A stretch of 64,000 bases of DNA from Bacteroidales bacterium M7 (lineage in GTDB: Bacteria > Bacteroidota > Bacteroidia > Bacteroidales > Muribaculaceae): contig LUJR01000039.1 in NCBI GenBank assembly GCA_001689515.1, positions 1 to 64,000 of the forward strand, written 5' to 3'. Shown here piece by piece: positions 43,664-53,078 of the stretch (its first letter is position 1; each line of letters starts with the position of its first letter). The notes beneath the pieces were generated by a model, which was not told the DNA's origin, searched no databases, and saw nothing but the letters and a program-made list of their open reading frames with translations. The translations under genes were made by a program, and so were the position numbers.

Positions 43664-45142
43664 TTACTGGTTTGCTTTACTATAATTAGGTGCTTCGCTG
43701 GTGATAGCCACGTCGTGGGGATGACTTTCAGCTACACCGGCATTGGTTATGCGTGTAAACTTGGCTTTGTGGAGAGCATCGATATCCTTTGCACCACAAT
43801 ATCCCATACCTGAGCGTAGACCGCCAAGCATCTGATATACCACCTCATAAAGAAGACCCTTATAAGGCACACGGGCAGCGATACCCTCTGGTACAAGCTT
43901 CTTAGCATCGGTCTCATTAGCCTGGAAGTAGCGGTCTTTGGAGCCCTTCTCCATAGCCTCGAGTGACCCCATGCCTCGGTAGCTCTTATATTTTCGACCG
44001 TTGAAGATGATTGTTTCACCAGGAGACTCCTCGACACCCGCAAGCATGCCACCGAGCATGACACTATTGCCACCGGCTGCCAAAGCCTTCACGATGTCAC
44101 CGCTGTAGCGGATGCCGCCATCAGCAATGAGGGGTACACCAGTACCTTCAAGAGCCTTGGCAACGTCATAGACAGCAGAGAGCTGAGGTACGCCGACTCC
44201 GGCAATCACACGTGTAGTACAGATTGAACCCGGACCGATGCCTACCTTGACACCATCGGCGCCGTTCTCTACGAGATACTTCGCCGCATCACCTGTGGCT
44301 ATATTTCCGACCACGACATCAAGATGAGGATACTTTTCCTTAACAGCCTTCAGGACACCGATTACACCTCTGGAATGCCCGTGAGCAGTGTCAATCACGA
44401 TGGCATCCACGCCAGCCTCAACGAGAGCATCCACGCGATCCATAGAATCGGCTGTGACACCGACACCTGCAGCTACACGCAGACGGCCACGTTCATCCTT
44501 GCAGGCATAGGGCTTGTCCTTCGCCTTGGTGATATCCTTATAGGTAACAAGACCTACCAGATGACCATCATTGTCAACGACAGGGAGCTTCTCTATCTTA
44601 TGCTCCTGAAGGATCTGGGCAGCCTCTTCAAGGTCAGTAGACTGATGTGTGACCACCAGATTATCTTTAGTCATGACCTCGTCTATCTTACGGTCAAGAT
44701 TGCGCTCGAAACGTAAGTCACGGTTGGTGACAATACCGACGAGACGACCCTCATCATCCACAACGGGGATGCCGCCGATATGATACTCTTTCATCATGTT
44801 GAGAGCATCGCTGACAGTGCTGCCACGCTTGATGGTCACGGGATCATAGATCATGCCGTTTTCAGCGCGCTTGACTGCATGCACCTGACGAGCCTGCTCT
44901 GCAATAGGCATATTCTTGTGTATTACACCGATGCCGCCTTCGCGGGCAAGCGCGATAGCAAGCTGCGCTTCGGTAACCGTATCCATCGCTGCGGAAACGA
45001 TAGGGACATTAAGCGTGATGTTACGTGAAAACTTGGTGCGGAGATCTACCTCGCGTGGCAATACTTCTGAATAAGCAGGGATAAGGAGGACATCATCAAA
45101 TGTAAGTCCGTCCATCTTTACTCTATCGGCAATAAATGACAT
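43664..45142 (-). CDS. guaB: inosine-5'-monophosphate dehydrogenase
   Basis: GuaB converts IMP to XMP with NAD+, the committed step to GMP. The 492-residue protein has two CBS domains (about 95-205), the catalytic Cys C308 in GIGPGSICTTR and the flap region YRGMGSLEAM. It is the first gene of a run with two foldases, the OstA-like gene and mutL. Confidence 0.98.
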   Translation of the reverse strand: MSFIADRVKMDGLTFDDVLLIPAYSEVLPREVDLRTKFSRNITLNVPIVSAAMDTVTEAQLAIALAREGGIGVIHKNMPIAEQARQVHAVKRAENGMIYDPVTIKRGSTVSDALNMMKEYHIGGIPVVDDEGRLVGIVTNRDLRFERNLDRKIDEVMTKDNLVVTHQSTDLEEAAQILQEHKIEKLPVVDNDGHLVGLVTYKDITKAKDKPYACKDERGRLRVAAGVGVTADSMDRVDALVEAGVDAIVIDTAHGHSRGVIGVLKAVKEKYPHLDVVVGNIATGDAAKYLVENGADGVKVGIGPGSICTTRVIAGVGVPQLSAVYDVAKALEGTGVPLIADGGIRYSGDIVKALAAGGNSVMLGGMLAGVEESPGETIIFNGRKYKSYRGMGSLEAMEKGSKDRYFQANETDAKKLVPEGIAARVPYKGLLYEVVYQMLGGLRSGMGYCGAKDIDALHKAKFTRITNAGVAESHPHDVAITSEAPNYSKANQ

Positions 45143-45194
45143 GATGACAGGTATTATTATGTTATCAGTACTTGGGATTGTTTTTTATTGCATG

Positions 45195-45202
45195 CAAAGA
45201 TA
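45195..45202 (-). promoter_or_regulatory. predicted guaB -7 element
   Basis: Minus strand TATCTTTG matches TAnnTTTG. A TTG lies only 17 bp upstream, shorter than usual. Leader about 45 bases. Confidence 0.45.
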
Positions 45203-45251
45203 CTCATTTTTTGCCAAAACAATGGAGCTGTTAACTATTATTTAGAGGGCG

Positions 45252-45283
45252 TTTGGTAAACTCCCGGAAAAAATGTAATTTTG
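45252..45283 (+). promoter_or_regulatory. predicted tRNA-Arg promoter
   Basis: TTTG (45252-45255), 20 bp and TAATTTTG (45276-45283), an exact consensus match 35 bp before the tRNA. Confidence 0.7.
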
Positions 45284-45318
45284 TCCATTGAAAAGGAGCT
45301 ATGCGGCTCCTGAATGAT

Positions 45319-45390
45319 GTCTCCGTAGTTCAATGGATAGAATATTGGATTCCGGTTCCAACGATTGGGGTTCGACTCCCCACGGGGATA
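45319..45390 (+). tRNA. tRNA-Arg (anticodon CCG)
   Basis: A 72-base cloverleaf: acceptor GTCTCCG with CGGGGAT (two wobble pairs), D-arm starting TAGTTCAATGGATAG, anticodon stem TTGGA/TCCAA around TTCCGGT, giving anticodon CCG (reads CGG), and T-arm TGGGG-TTCGACT-CCCCA. The discriminator is A; CCA is not encoded. It sits alone between guaB and the NUDIX gene. Confidence 0.95.
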
Positions 45391-45391
45391 C

Positions 45392-45429
45392 AAAAGCCTC
45401 CGCAGCACACATGGGCAGCGGAGGCTTTT
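45392..45429. terminator. terminator shared by the tRNA and the NUDIX gene
   Basis: AAAAGCCTCCGC and GCGGAGGCTTTT form a perfect 12-bp stem directly after the tRNA, 26 bp from the convergent NUDIX stop. A-run and T-run on the two sides suit both directions. Confidence 0.9.
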
Positions 45430-45455
45430 ATTATAACTGCACGCGACACGTAATA

Positions 45456-45992
45456 TTATCTACGAGTGGCAAAATATTTCCACAGAGGCGCTGCCATCAG
45501 TGCCTGCTTGATGCTGTCACTGTCAAGCAATGTCCGCACCTCGCCTTCCGACAGCAGCCTGACACCTATATCTTCGGTAGCATCCAGATGCTGGGAGCCA
45601 AGCAATTCCACATCAGTTGCCAGATAAGAATATGTAAGATTGTTCATGCTGCCCGGATTAGGTCCCAGCACGGTCAAAAGTTCCCACCTACCGCCACCGA
45701 AGCCAGTCTCCTCAGCAAGCTCCCTCTTGGCAGCATCCAATGGCGGTTCGCCATCTTCAACTACCCCGGCAACCAATTCTGTGAAAACATCACCCAAGCC
45801 GTGGCGATATTGTTCCACCATCACAAACTGCCCTTCTTTAGTTATGGCTATGACATTGATCCACGTAGGATATTCGAGCACATAATATTCATCTATCACA
45901 GCATCATTAGGCAGCCGCAGACAATCTTTGCGCACTGTCAGCCACGGACGCTTAAACAGATACTCGCTTTTAAGCACTTCCCATTTCTTCAT
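45456..45992 (-). CDS. NUDIX hydrolase
   Basis: The protein has 178 residues counted from ATG 45992 (MKKWEVLKSEYLF); the longer frame lies upstream of the predicted promoter. The Nudix box G-x5-E-x7-REUxEExGU is present as GVVEDGEPPLDAAKRELAEETGF, within a fold typical of ADP-sugar/ADP-ribose pyrophosphatases (QYRHGLGDVFTELVAG precedes it). It probably hydrolyses a nucleoside diphosphate derivative. The substrate is not certain. Confidence 0.92.
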   Translation of the reverse strand: MKKWEVLKSEYLFKRPWLTVRKDCLRLPNDAVIDEYYVLEYPTWINVIAITKEGQFVMVEQYRHGLGDVFTELVAGVVEDGEPPLDAAKRELAEETGFGGGRWELLTVLGPNPGSMNNLTYSYLATDVELLGSQHLDATEDIGVRLLSEGEVRTLLDSDSIKQALMAAPLWKYFATRR

Positions 45993-46020
45993 ATCACACA
46001 GATTGGAATAATATATATTG

Positions 46021-46028
46021 CAAATATA
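46021..46028 (-). promoter_or_regulatory. predicted NUDIX-gene -7 element
   Basis: Minus strand TATATTTG, 28 bp before the chosen start at 45992, which supports that start. No clear -33. Confidence 0.45.
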
Positions 46029-46040
46029 GGCAATATTTAT

Positions 46041-46072
46041 TTTGCGTGGATTGAATAAAGATTGTAAATTTG
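46041..46072 (+). promoter_or_regulatory. predicted dedA promoter
   Basis: TTTG (46041-46044), 20 bp and TAAATTTG (46065-46072). The start near 46079 gives a leader of about 78 bases. Confidence 0.65.
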
Positions 46073-46156
46073 CAGATAAAGTATATTCCATATGGAGTGT
46101 GCATTTGTAAACATCTAACAACTCTTTATAAATCACCAATTTATTAGACAACACTG

Positions 46157-46873
46157 ATGATCCTGGATGTTATAACCTGCGCGATTTTCGATGCTTCGAC
46201 CACCTTCCAGTGGGTAGTTGAAAATGCGTCATACCTCCTTGTGTTTTTGCTCATGGCTGTGGAAAGCTCATTCATACCCTTTCCGAGCGAGGTCGTAGTG
46301 CCTCCGGCTGCCTTTCTTGCTGCGCAGTCAGTGCGCCAGCTCCAATACCACGGCACCACCATACAGGTAGCAGACATGAACGTATATGTCATAATTCTTG
46401 TCGCGACAGCCGGTGCTATAGTCGGAGCATTGGTCAACTACGGACTATCAATATGGATAGGCCGTCCGCTCGTCTACAGATTCGCCGATTCGCGCATAGG
46501 ACATGCCTGCCTGATAGACAAAGCTAAGGTCGTGAAAGCAGAGACTTATTTTGACAAACACGGTGCAGTCTCTACGTTTGTAGGCCGTCTTGTCCCTGCC
46601 GTTCGCCAGCTGATAAGCATCCCCGCCGGCATCGCAAGGATGAACATATGGAAGTTCATACTATATACGGGGCTTGGCGCTATGGTGTGGAACGCAGTGC
46701 TTGCCGGACTCGGCTATTGGTTAGGGCTGCATGTCAATATCGACGGGCTGTTTACTCAGGTGGAGAAATACAACGATTATCTCACATATGTCGGACTGGG
46801 TATCGGCGTGATCTGTGTAGGTATTATCTTATTCAATGCCTTCAAACCCAAGGCTAAAAACGAAGTGATCTAA
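46157..46873 (+). CDS. DedA-family membrane protein
   Basis: DedA proteins are inner-membrane proteins, some of which flip undecaprenyl phosphate or phospholipids. The 238-residue protein has about five hydrophobic segments and the family signatures ESSFIPFPSEVVVPPAAFLA (about 36-55) and FVGRLVPAVRQLISIPAGIARM (about 141-162) with the conserved Glu and Arg residues. rpe follows 12 bp later on the same strand. Confidence 0.94.
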   Translation: MILDVITCAIFDASTTFQWVVENASYLLVFLLMAVESSFIPFPSEVVVPPAAFLAAQSVRQLQYHGTTIQVADMNVYVIILVATAGAIVGALVNYGLSIWIGRPLVYRFADSRIGHACLIDKAKVVKAETYFDKHGAVSTFVGRLVPAVRQLISIPAGIARMNIWKFILYTGLGAMVWNAVLAGLGYWLGLHVNIDGLFTQVEKYNDYLTYVGLGIGVICVGIILFNAFKPKAKNEVI

Positions 46874-46885
46874 CACCTCCTTCTT

Positions 46886-47533
46886 ATGGTCAAGATAGCC
46901 CCATCACTCCTGTCAGCTGATTTTGCCAATCTCGGCAGAGACGTTGAGATGCTCAACGAGAGCGAAACCGCATACATGCACCTTGATGTCATGGACGGTG
47001 TATTCGTCCCTAACATCAGCTTTGGATTTCCAGTGATGAAATCCATCGCCAAGTATGCCAAAAAGCCGCTGGATGTGCATCTTATGATAGTCAATCCGCA
47101 AAACTATATATCGCAGGTACGCGACCTCGGCGCCGAATTCATGAACGTCCATGTCGAGGCTTGCACGCATCTCCACCGCACCGTACAAGCCATCCGTGAT
47201 GCCGGCATGCGTCCGGCAGTCACTCTCAATCCAGCCACTCCCGTGGTCATGCTTGAGGACATCATCAACGATGTAGATATGGTGCTTCTGATGTCGGTCA
47301 ATCCGGGTTTCGGAGGACAAAAATTCATAGAAAACACCATTAATAAGCTTCATCGGCTCGTAGAACTGAGAGAGAGAACCGGTTCGAAAGCACTGATTGA
47401 AATTGACGGTGGCGTAAACCTCGAGACAGGACGGCGACTTGTAGATGCCGGAGCTGACATATTGGTCGCAGGCAGTTTTGTGTTTAATTCACCCGATCCC
47501 GTAGAGACAATCAGCCAACTGACCCGACTGTAG
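46886..47533 (+). CDS. rpe: ribulose-phosphate 3-epimerase
   Basis: Rpe interconverts ribulose 5-phosphate and xylulose 5-phosphate in the pentose phosphate pathway. The 215-residue TIM barrel shows APSLLSADFANL at the start, HLDVMDGVFVPNIS (metal-binding His and Asp), DVHLMI, VNPGFGGQKF and the second metal Asp in EIDGGVN. Start ATG 46886; typical length. Confidence 0.97.
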   Translation: MVKIAPSLLSADFANLGRDVEMLNESETAYMHLDVMDGVFVPNISFGFPVMKSIAKYAKKPLDVHLMIVNPQNYISQVRDLGAEFMNVHVEACTHLHRTVQAIRDAGMRPAVTLNPATPVVMLEDIINDVDMVLLMSVNPGFGGQKFIENTINKLHRLVELRERTGSKALIEIDGGVNLETGRRLVDAGADILVAGSFVFNSPDPVETISQLTRL

Positions 47534-47592
47534 ACAGAAAGTGGCATCTCCCTAATCATATCACTAACATCTTACCCCACAGGACTTATTAA

Positions 47593-50340
47593 ATGTCAAG
47601 ATTCAACTCCACGACAGGCAGTCTGGATTCACTGAGCGATATGGATCTCCCCACTTTTGACGGCGGCGATGATCCTATGGAATTATCATCATATGCCCAG
47701 CAATCCGAATCTGAGATTAGGGACGCAGCATCACCAGCCGGGTCTGAAGCCTCATATACCTCCCCCGATAGCTCAGCCACACGCAATCGTCGGAAGGTAA
47801 CACAAACTGCGGCTGATAAATCGGACTCGAAGACGGCAGCTGTCAAACCTGCAAAATCACACGGGTTCACACGCCGTATATTTGCAGATGGCAGAGCCAG
47901 AATGTTTGTCGGCATTGTGTTGATAATCATTGCAGTATATCTTACGATATCGACCATAGGATATCTTACCACTGGCGCGGCAGACCAGAGTGCCGTTACC
48001 AACAATTCATTATCTGCACTCGCCCAACAGGATGGTAGCGTCAAAAACGCCGGAGGTCCCGTGGGAGCTTGGGCATCCAACGCCCTGTTCTCGTCTACTC
48101 TCGGCGTAGCAGGTTTCATAATGATATTCTACATCGGAGCTTTGGGTCTGACCCTGCTCAAGGTAATGAAATTCAAGTTCTGGAATCTGACCGCCAAGTG
48201 CCTTGTATCCACTATAGCGGTATCCATCATACTTGGATTAGCGACGTATGACCACGAAGGATTCATATATTGGGGCGGCAAACACGGGTATTATATCAAC
48301 AAACTTCTGATAGCGTACTCAGGCATAGTCGGTGCAATATCCATAAGCGTGATCATGGGTGCGCTGATGTTGCTGATTTTCCTACCGTTCATACAGAACG
48401 CATGGAATTTCATCTACGTCCAGATCCAGAAACGCACTGCCCGCATCAAGGCTATGAAAGCCCGTCATGCAGCCCAGCATCCTAAGGCTGAGACACCATC
48501 CGCATCAAAACCGGCAGAGAATATTTCAAACGACAACGAAGTTGCAGCTTCCACGTCTACCCTTTCCGAGGCAGATTCGTATGCACAGGAGATGATTAGC
48601 GGAATAAATATACCCTCATACAATATAACTGATTATCCGCAGACATCCACCATCGATTCCGCAGGTGAAACAGAAGATATCAAGGACAACATTGACGCTC
48701 CCGATGTCGATGCTGACAACACCACGCTCACCGATGCTACATCGGAACTCCTTTCTGAAGAATTTGCACCTGCTGCCACACCTACGGAGACATTCAGCAT
48801 AAGCACAGGTGAAATTGAAGTGGCAAAAACAGTGGAACAGGAACCTTATGATCCTACAGCCGACCTGCCCCGCTTCCGCTTTCCCTCAATCGACTGCCTG
48901 ATTGACCGCAAAATCAAGGAAAACAATGTGGACCTCGCCGAACAGGAAGAAAACAAGGAACGCATCACCAAGACCCTCAATGATTACGGCATAGGCATCT
49001 CACACATAGAAGCCACAGTCGGTCCGACCGTCACACTGTATGAAATCATCCCTGCCGAAGGCGTACGCATCGCTAAAATCAAGCGACTGGAAGATGACAT
49101 TGCCCTCAGTCTGGCGGCGCTCGGCATACGCATCATCGCACCCATACCCGGTCGTGGCACCATAGGCATAGAGGTGCCCAACAAAGAGCCACAGACAGTA
49201 TCCATGCGCTCAATCATCACATCGCGTGACTATCAGGAGTGCACGATGGAGCTGCCCATGGCGATGGGTTCAACTATTTCAGGCGATGTATTCATCGCTG
49301 ATCTCACTAAAATGCCACATCTGCTCGTTGCCGGTGCTACCGGCATGGGTAAATCCGTGGGACTTAATGCCATCATTGCGTCCCTGCTATATAAGAAGCA
49401 TCCGGCTGAACTTAAATTTGTGCTGATTGACCCTAAGATGGTAGAATTCAGCCTCTACAGCCGCATTGAGAATCATTACCTTGCCAAACTTCCTGACGAG
49501 GATGAAGCCATCATTACTGATCCGTCAAAAGTAGTGACGACATTGAAGTCACTGTGCTTGCTCATGGATCAGCGATATGCCTTGCTCAAAGAGGCTAATC
49601 TCAGGAATATCAAGGAGTATAACGCCCGGTTCATACAGCGTCGGCTTAATCCCGAAAAGGGGCACCACTACATGCCCTACATAGTGGTCATAGTCGATGA
49701 GTTTGCCGACCTTATAATGACAGCAGGCAAGGAAGTCGAGACTCCTATCGCCCGCATTGCCCAGAAAGCCCGAGCCGTGGGTATGCACATGATTCTCGCC
49801 ACCCAGCGTCCATCAACCAATGTCATCACAGGTATAATCAAAGCCAATTTCCCTGGACGTGTGGCATTCAGAGTGACACAGATGGTCGACTCTCGTACCA
49901 TCCTTGACCGTCCAGGAGCCAACCAGCTCATTGGCAGAGGCGATATGCTTTTCTCGCGCGACGGAGAAATCTCACGTGTGCAATGCGCATTCATTGACAC
50001 CCCCGAAGTAGAGTCGATATGCGAGGAGATCGATATGCAGGCAGGCTACGAACATGCGTTTTATCTTCCCGAATGTCTCCCCGATGAAAGTGAGACAATA
50101 TCATCAGGCTCATTTGGCGAGCGGGATCCTCTGTTTGATGAGGCAGCCATGGCTGTGCTCAGCTCAGGTGTCGCGTCGACATCATCGCTCCAACGCCGTT
50201 TCTCTATCGGCTACAACCGTGCCGGAAAGATAATGGACCAGATGGAAGCTGCCGGTATCGTAGGACCATCACAAGGAGGCAAGCCGCGCCAGATTCTCAT
50301 TGACCCGATGTCTTTGGATGCCATACTGTCACAGAAGTGA
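47593..50340 (+). CDS. ftsK: DNA translocase FtsK/SpoIIIE
   Basis: FtsK pumps DNA at the division septum and helps resolve chromosome dimers. The 915-residue protein has a polar N-terminus (1-100), four hydrophobic segments (about 104-128, 172-195, 205-222 and 238-262), an acidic linker (about 290-420), and the motor: a short alpha domain, then the RecA-like core with GATGMGKS (582-589) and VIVDEFADLI. The C-terminal gamma domain (about 850-915, SGVASTSSLQRRFSIGYNRAGKIMDQME) reads polar DNA signals. Confidence 0.97.
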   Translation: MSRFNSTTGSLDSLSDMDLPTFDGGDDPMELSSYAQQSESEIRDAASPAGSEASYTSPDSSATRNRRKVTQTAADKSDSKTAAVKPAKSHGFTRRIFADGRARMFVGIVLIIIAVYLTISTIGYLTTGAADQSAVTNNSLSALAQQDGSVKNAGGPVGAWASNALFSSTLGVAGFIMIFYIGALGLTLLKVMKFKFWNLTAKCLVSTIAVSIILGLATYDHEGFIYWGGKHGYYINKLLIAYSGIVGAISISVIMGALMLLIFLPFIQNAWNFIYVQIQKRTARIKAMKARHAAQHPKAETPSASKPAENISNDNEVAASTSTLSEADSYAQEMISGINIPSYNITDYPQTSTIDSAGETEDIKDNIDAPDVDADNTTLTDATSELLSEEFAPAATPTETFSISTGEIEVAKTVEQEPYDPTADLPRFRFPSIDCLIDRKIKENNVDLAEQEENKERITKTLNDYGIGISHIEATVGPTVTLYEIIPAEGVRIAKIKRLEDDIALSLAALGIRIIAPIPGRGTIGIEVPNKEPQTVSMRSIITSRDYQECTMELPMAMGSTISGDVFIADLTKMPHLLVAGATGMGKSVGLNAIIASLLYKKHPAELKFVLIDPKMVEFSLYSRIENHYLAKLPDEDEAIITDPSKVVTTLKSLCLLMDQRYALLKEANLRNIKEYNARFIQRRLNPEKGHHYMPYIVVIVDEFADLIMTAGKEVETPIARIAQKARAVGMHMILATQRPSTNVITGIIKANFPGRVAFRVTQMVDSRTILDRPGANQLIGRGDMLFSRDGEISRVQCAFIDTPEVESICEEIDMQAGYEHAFYLPECLPDESETISSGSFGERDPLFDEAAMAVLSSGVASTSSLQRRFSIGYNRAGKIMDQMEAAGIVGPSQGGKPRQILIDPMSLDAILSQK

Positions 50341-50397
50341 CATCCGCTGGAGCCACCCGCATATATAACTTTTCACTTACAGAACTGTTAATACAAC

Positions 50398-51027
50398 ATG
50401 AACAAGTCATACAGCACCATATTGCGCATACTGACCATCATCATGTGTCTATGCGCCACGGACATCTATGCTGCCAATGATGCCACAAAACTGTTGGATC
50501 AATCCGCTGCAAAAATCAAGGGAGCTAAAAGCATCAGTGCCTCATATACACTCCACTCTGGAGGCAATGACATTAAAGGCTCTATATTGCTTGCAGGAAA
50601 TAAATTCACGACTACCAACAATGCCATGACCACATGGTATGACGGCACTACACAGTGGACTTACGCACCATCCACTGGCGAAGTAAACATCATCGAGCCG
50701 ACCGACGAAGAGCTTGCAGCCACTAATCCGCTTGCCATCCTCAGCGGGCTCAGGAAGCAGTACACATCTTCGGTCATCAAAAGTTCCCCGGGATTCCGTA
50801 CCATCTTGCTGAAAGCGATAAGCAAGAACAATGACTGGTCCCAAATCACCATCACTCTCAAATCCTCTACCCTGCTGCCCACGGCTATCAATATCAAAGG
50901 ACGCGATGGCAGCGAAACACGTATATCCATACCCACCTTGCAGATCCGAAACACCCCGGTAAGCGACAATACATTTCGCTTTGACCGCAAGAAATATCCT
51001 AAAGCTAAAATCGTGGATCTGAGATAA
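50398..51027 (+). CDS. LolA-like outer-membrane lipoprotein carrier
   Basis: A 209-residue exported protein (signal peptide to about 25, ending DIYA). The mature part has the LolA/LolB-like fold pattern: ISASYTLHSGG, GSILLAGNKFT, TWYDGTTQWTYAPSTGEVNI. LolA carries lipoproteins through the periplasm. It follows ftsK by 57 bp, as lolA often does, and trxB follows. LolA in Bacteroidota is diverged, so the exact cargo is an inference. Confidence 0.85.
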   Translation: MNKSYSTILRILTIIMCLCATDIYAANDATKLLDQSAAKIKGAKSISASYTLHSGGNDIKGSILLAGNKFTTTNNAMTTWYDGTTQWTYAPSTGEVNIIEPTDEELAATNPLAILSGLRKQYTSSVIKSSPGFRTILLKAISKNNDWSQITITLKSSTLLPTAINIKGRDGSETRISIPTLQIRNTPVSDNTFRFDRKKYPKAKIVDLR

Positions 51028-51055
51028 ATCTGCTAAATCTATTAAAATATCAATC

Positions 51056-52012
51056 ATGGAAACAAATAAAACACACTGCCTTATAATCGGATCCGGACCT
51101 GCCGGATACACGGCTGCCATATATGCCTCTCGTGCCAATCTCAGCCCTATAGTGTACGAGGGCAGTCAACCTGGAGGACAATTGACCACAACTTCAGAAG
51201 TAGAAAATTTCCCTGGATACCCTGAAGGAATCCAGGGACCGGAACTGATGGATGACCTGCGCAAACAGTCAGCCAAAGTAGGTGCAGATCTGAGATTTGG
51301 CGAAGTGGTAAAAGTCGATTTCTCTAAGCGCCCCTTTGAAGCCACGATATCTGACGGCCGCACCATCCTATCAGATACCGTCATAATAGCGACAGGCGCA
51401 TCAGCCAAATATCTTGGACTTGAAGACGAGGAAAAATTCAAGGGACTCGGTGTATCAGCATGCGCCACATGTGACGGGTTCTTCTATCGCGGGCGAAAAG
51501 TGGCTGTGGTAGGCGGTGGCGACACAGCCTGTGAGGAGGCTTTGTATCTGTCTAATCTCGCATCAGAGGTATATCTGATTGTCCGCAAGAACTTCCTGAG
51601 GGCATCAAAAGCCATGCAGCAACGAGTCAACGACAAGAACAATATCCATATTCTCTATAATACCAACACCGTCGGCCTGTATGGTGAAGAGGTGCTTGAA
51701 GGTGCCACTTTGGTCGAACACAAAGGAGAAGAAAACGAACGCATCTATGAGCTGCCCATCGATGGATTTTTCCTCGCCATCGGACACCAGCCTAACACCG
51801 ATCTGTTCAAAGAGATACTTGAGCTGGATGCCAATGGCTATATCATCACGTCAACCCCATCGACAGTCACCAGTGTCCCAGGTGTATTTGCGGCAGGCGA
51901 TGTAGCCGATCCGCATTATCAGCAGGCAGTTGTAGCAGCAGCTTCAGGCTGCAAAGCGGCTCTTGATGCTGAGGAGTTTATCATGCTCAACGGCTCTGTA
52001 ATACCATCATAA
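51056..52012 (+). CDS. trxB: thioredoxin reductase
   Basis: TrxB uses NADPH to reduce thioredoxin. The 318-residue flavoprotein has the FAD motif GSGPAGYTAA (about 12-21), the redox pair C136-A-T-C139, the NADPH-binding GGGDTACEEA and the C-terminal FAD motif FAAGDVADPHYQQ. Typical length. It could serve the Tpx encoded at 31381. The MerR gene starts 3 bp after its stop. Confidence 0.97.
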   Translation: METNKTHCLIIGSGPAGYTAAIYASRANLSPIVYEGSQPGGQLTTTSEVENFPGYPEGIQGPELMDDLRKQSAKVGADLRFGEVVKVDFSKRPFEATISDGRTILSDTVIIATGASAKYLGLEDEEKFKGLGVSACATCDGFFYRGRKVAVVGGGDTACEEALYLSNLASEVYLIVRKNFLRASKAMQQRVNDKNNIHILYNTNTVGLYGEEVLEGATLVEHKGEENERIYELPIDGFFLAIGHQPNTDLFKEILELDANGYIITSTPSTVTSVPGVFAAGDVADPHYQQAVVAAASGCKAALDAEEFIMLNGSVIPS

Positions 52013-52014
52013 GT

Positions 52015-52341
52015 ATGGATGACGTTACAGAAAAAAGATTTTACAAGACATCAGAAGTAGCCGGGATTCTTAATATCCCGGCTACTACATTACGATACTG
52101 GGAGTCGGAGTTTCCCAGACTGTCGCCACGCCGCACACGCTCAGGGCAGCGACTCTATACACCTGCCGACATCCGCAAGGTAGAGATGATCAACTATCTT
52201 CTCAAAGAGAAAGGGCTGAAAATCGAAGCCGCCAAAGCATACCTCAAAGACAATCCGACAGGACATACCAAAGAAGCAGAAGTAGTGATGCGACTGCGTG
52301 ACATCAAAAACGCATTAGAATCACTCCTTGACAGCCTATGA
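52015..52341 (+). CDS. MerR-family transcriptional regulator
   Basis: A 108-residue DNA-binding protein with the winged helix of the MerR family (about 8-75: KTSEVAGILNIPATTLRYWE, FPRLSPRRTRSGQRLYTPADI) and a short helical dimerisation tail. No metal-binding Cys is present in the tail, so it is unlikely to sense mercury-type metals. It starts 2 bp after trxB, suggesting co-expression, though a redox role is unproven. Many Bacteroidota carry a similar short regulator near trxB or ftsK. Confidence 0.93.
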   Translation: MDDVTEKRFYKTSEVAGILNIPATTLRYWESEFPRLSPRRTRSGQRLYTPADIRKVEMINYLLKEKGLKIEAAKAYLKDNPTGHTKEAEVVMRLRDIKNALESLLDSL

Positions 52342-52422
52342 CAGCTGATATCAGCTTTTGAACTAATTATAGCAGCAAACGTTTTTAATGTATATTCGTT
52401 TCATCTATAATCATGTACAGAT

Positions 52423-53049
52423 ATGAAGAAGCTGATTTTATTTGCAACTGCTCTTCTGGCACTTGCCACCACAAGTTGCAGCCAGTTTTCTCTCGTCAAC
52501 AGCGAGACATATAACAATGCCAACCTGGCGCAATACCATACTTTTCGCATAGTCACTCCTGCTGACGGACATATGATTCCAGGGATGCAGATGGTGACAT
52601 ACTACAACATCGCCGCTGCAATCCGCGAGCAGATGATCGAACGAGGTTTCATTGAGGATTCCACGAGCAATCTCCTTGTCAACATCGCCCTTACCGTAAA
52701 GAACGAAATCTCTACCGAACCTGTCCTACCACCCGCCTACATGCCATATGCCGGTCCGATGTACAACGGACTATACCCGTTCTACATGTATCCCTACGGC
52801 TACTGGAACAACTACTATTCAGCTTATTATAGCAATGCCCAGGTAATAACCGGCATATATAAAGAAGGCGTCCTGACCATGGATATGGTCAACATTAAAG
52901 ACCAGCTGCCATTGTTTAGCGCTTCCGTAGCCACCATACTCAATCAGGGCAGCGGACAGTTCAGGAATCTAAACGAAATCAGCCAGGCTGTCTCCACTCT
53001 GTTCTCCAAATTCCCGGTGCCTCTGCTACCGCAGTATAAAAACAAATAA
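52423..53049 (+). CDS. DUF4136 lipoprotein
   Basis: A 208-residue lipoprotein: signal peptide with lipobox LATTSC (Cys at about 19), so anchored by lipid to the outer or inner membrane. The mature part shows the DUF4136 pattern: Y-x-T-F-x-I, then I-R-E-Q-M-I-E-R-G-F, then VNIALTVKNE, and a Tyr-rich stretch (PFYMYPYGYWNNYYSAYYSN, about 127-146). The last part ends LSTLFSKFPVPL. Function unknown; the family is common in Bacteroidota. Confidence 0.88.
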   Translation: MKKLILFATALLALATTSCSQFSLVNSETYNNANLAQYHTFRIVTPADGHMIPGMQMVTYYNIAAAIREQMIERGFIEDSTSNLLVNIALTVKNEISTEPVLPPAYMPYAGPMYNGLYPFYMYPYGYWNNYYSAYYSNAQVITGIYKEGVLTMDMVNIKDQLPLFSASVATILNQGSGQFRNLNEISQAVSTLFSKFPVPLLPQYKNK

Positions 53050-53078
53050 TCACTTAAACGCTATTCCCCTACACCTCT

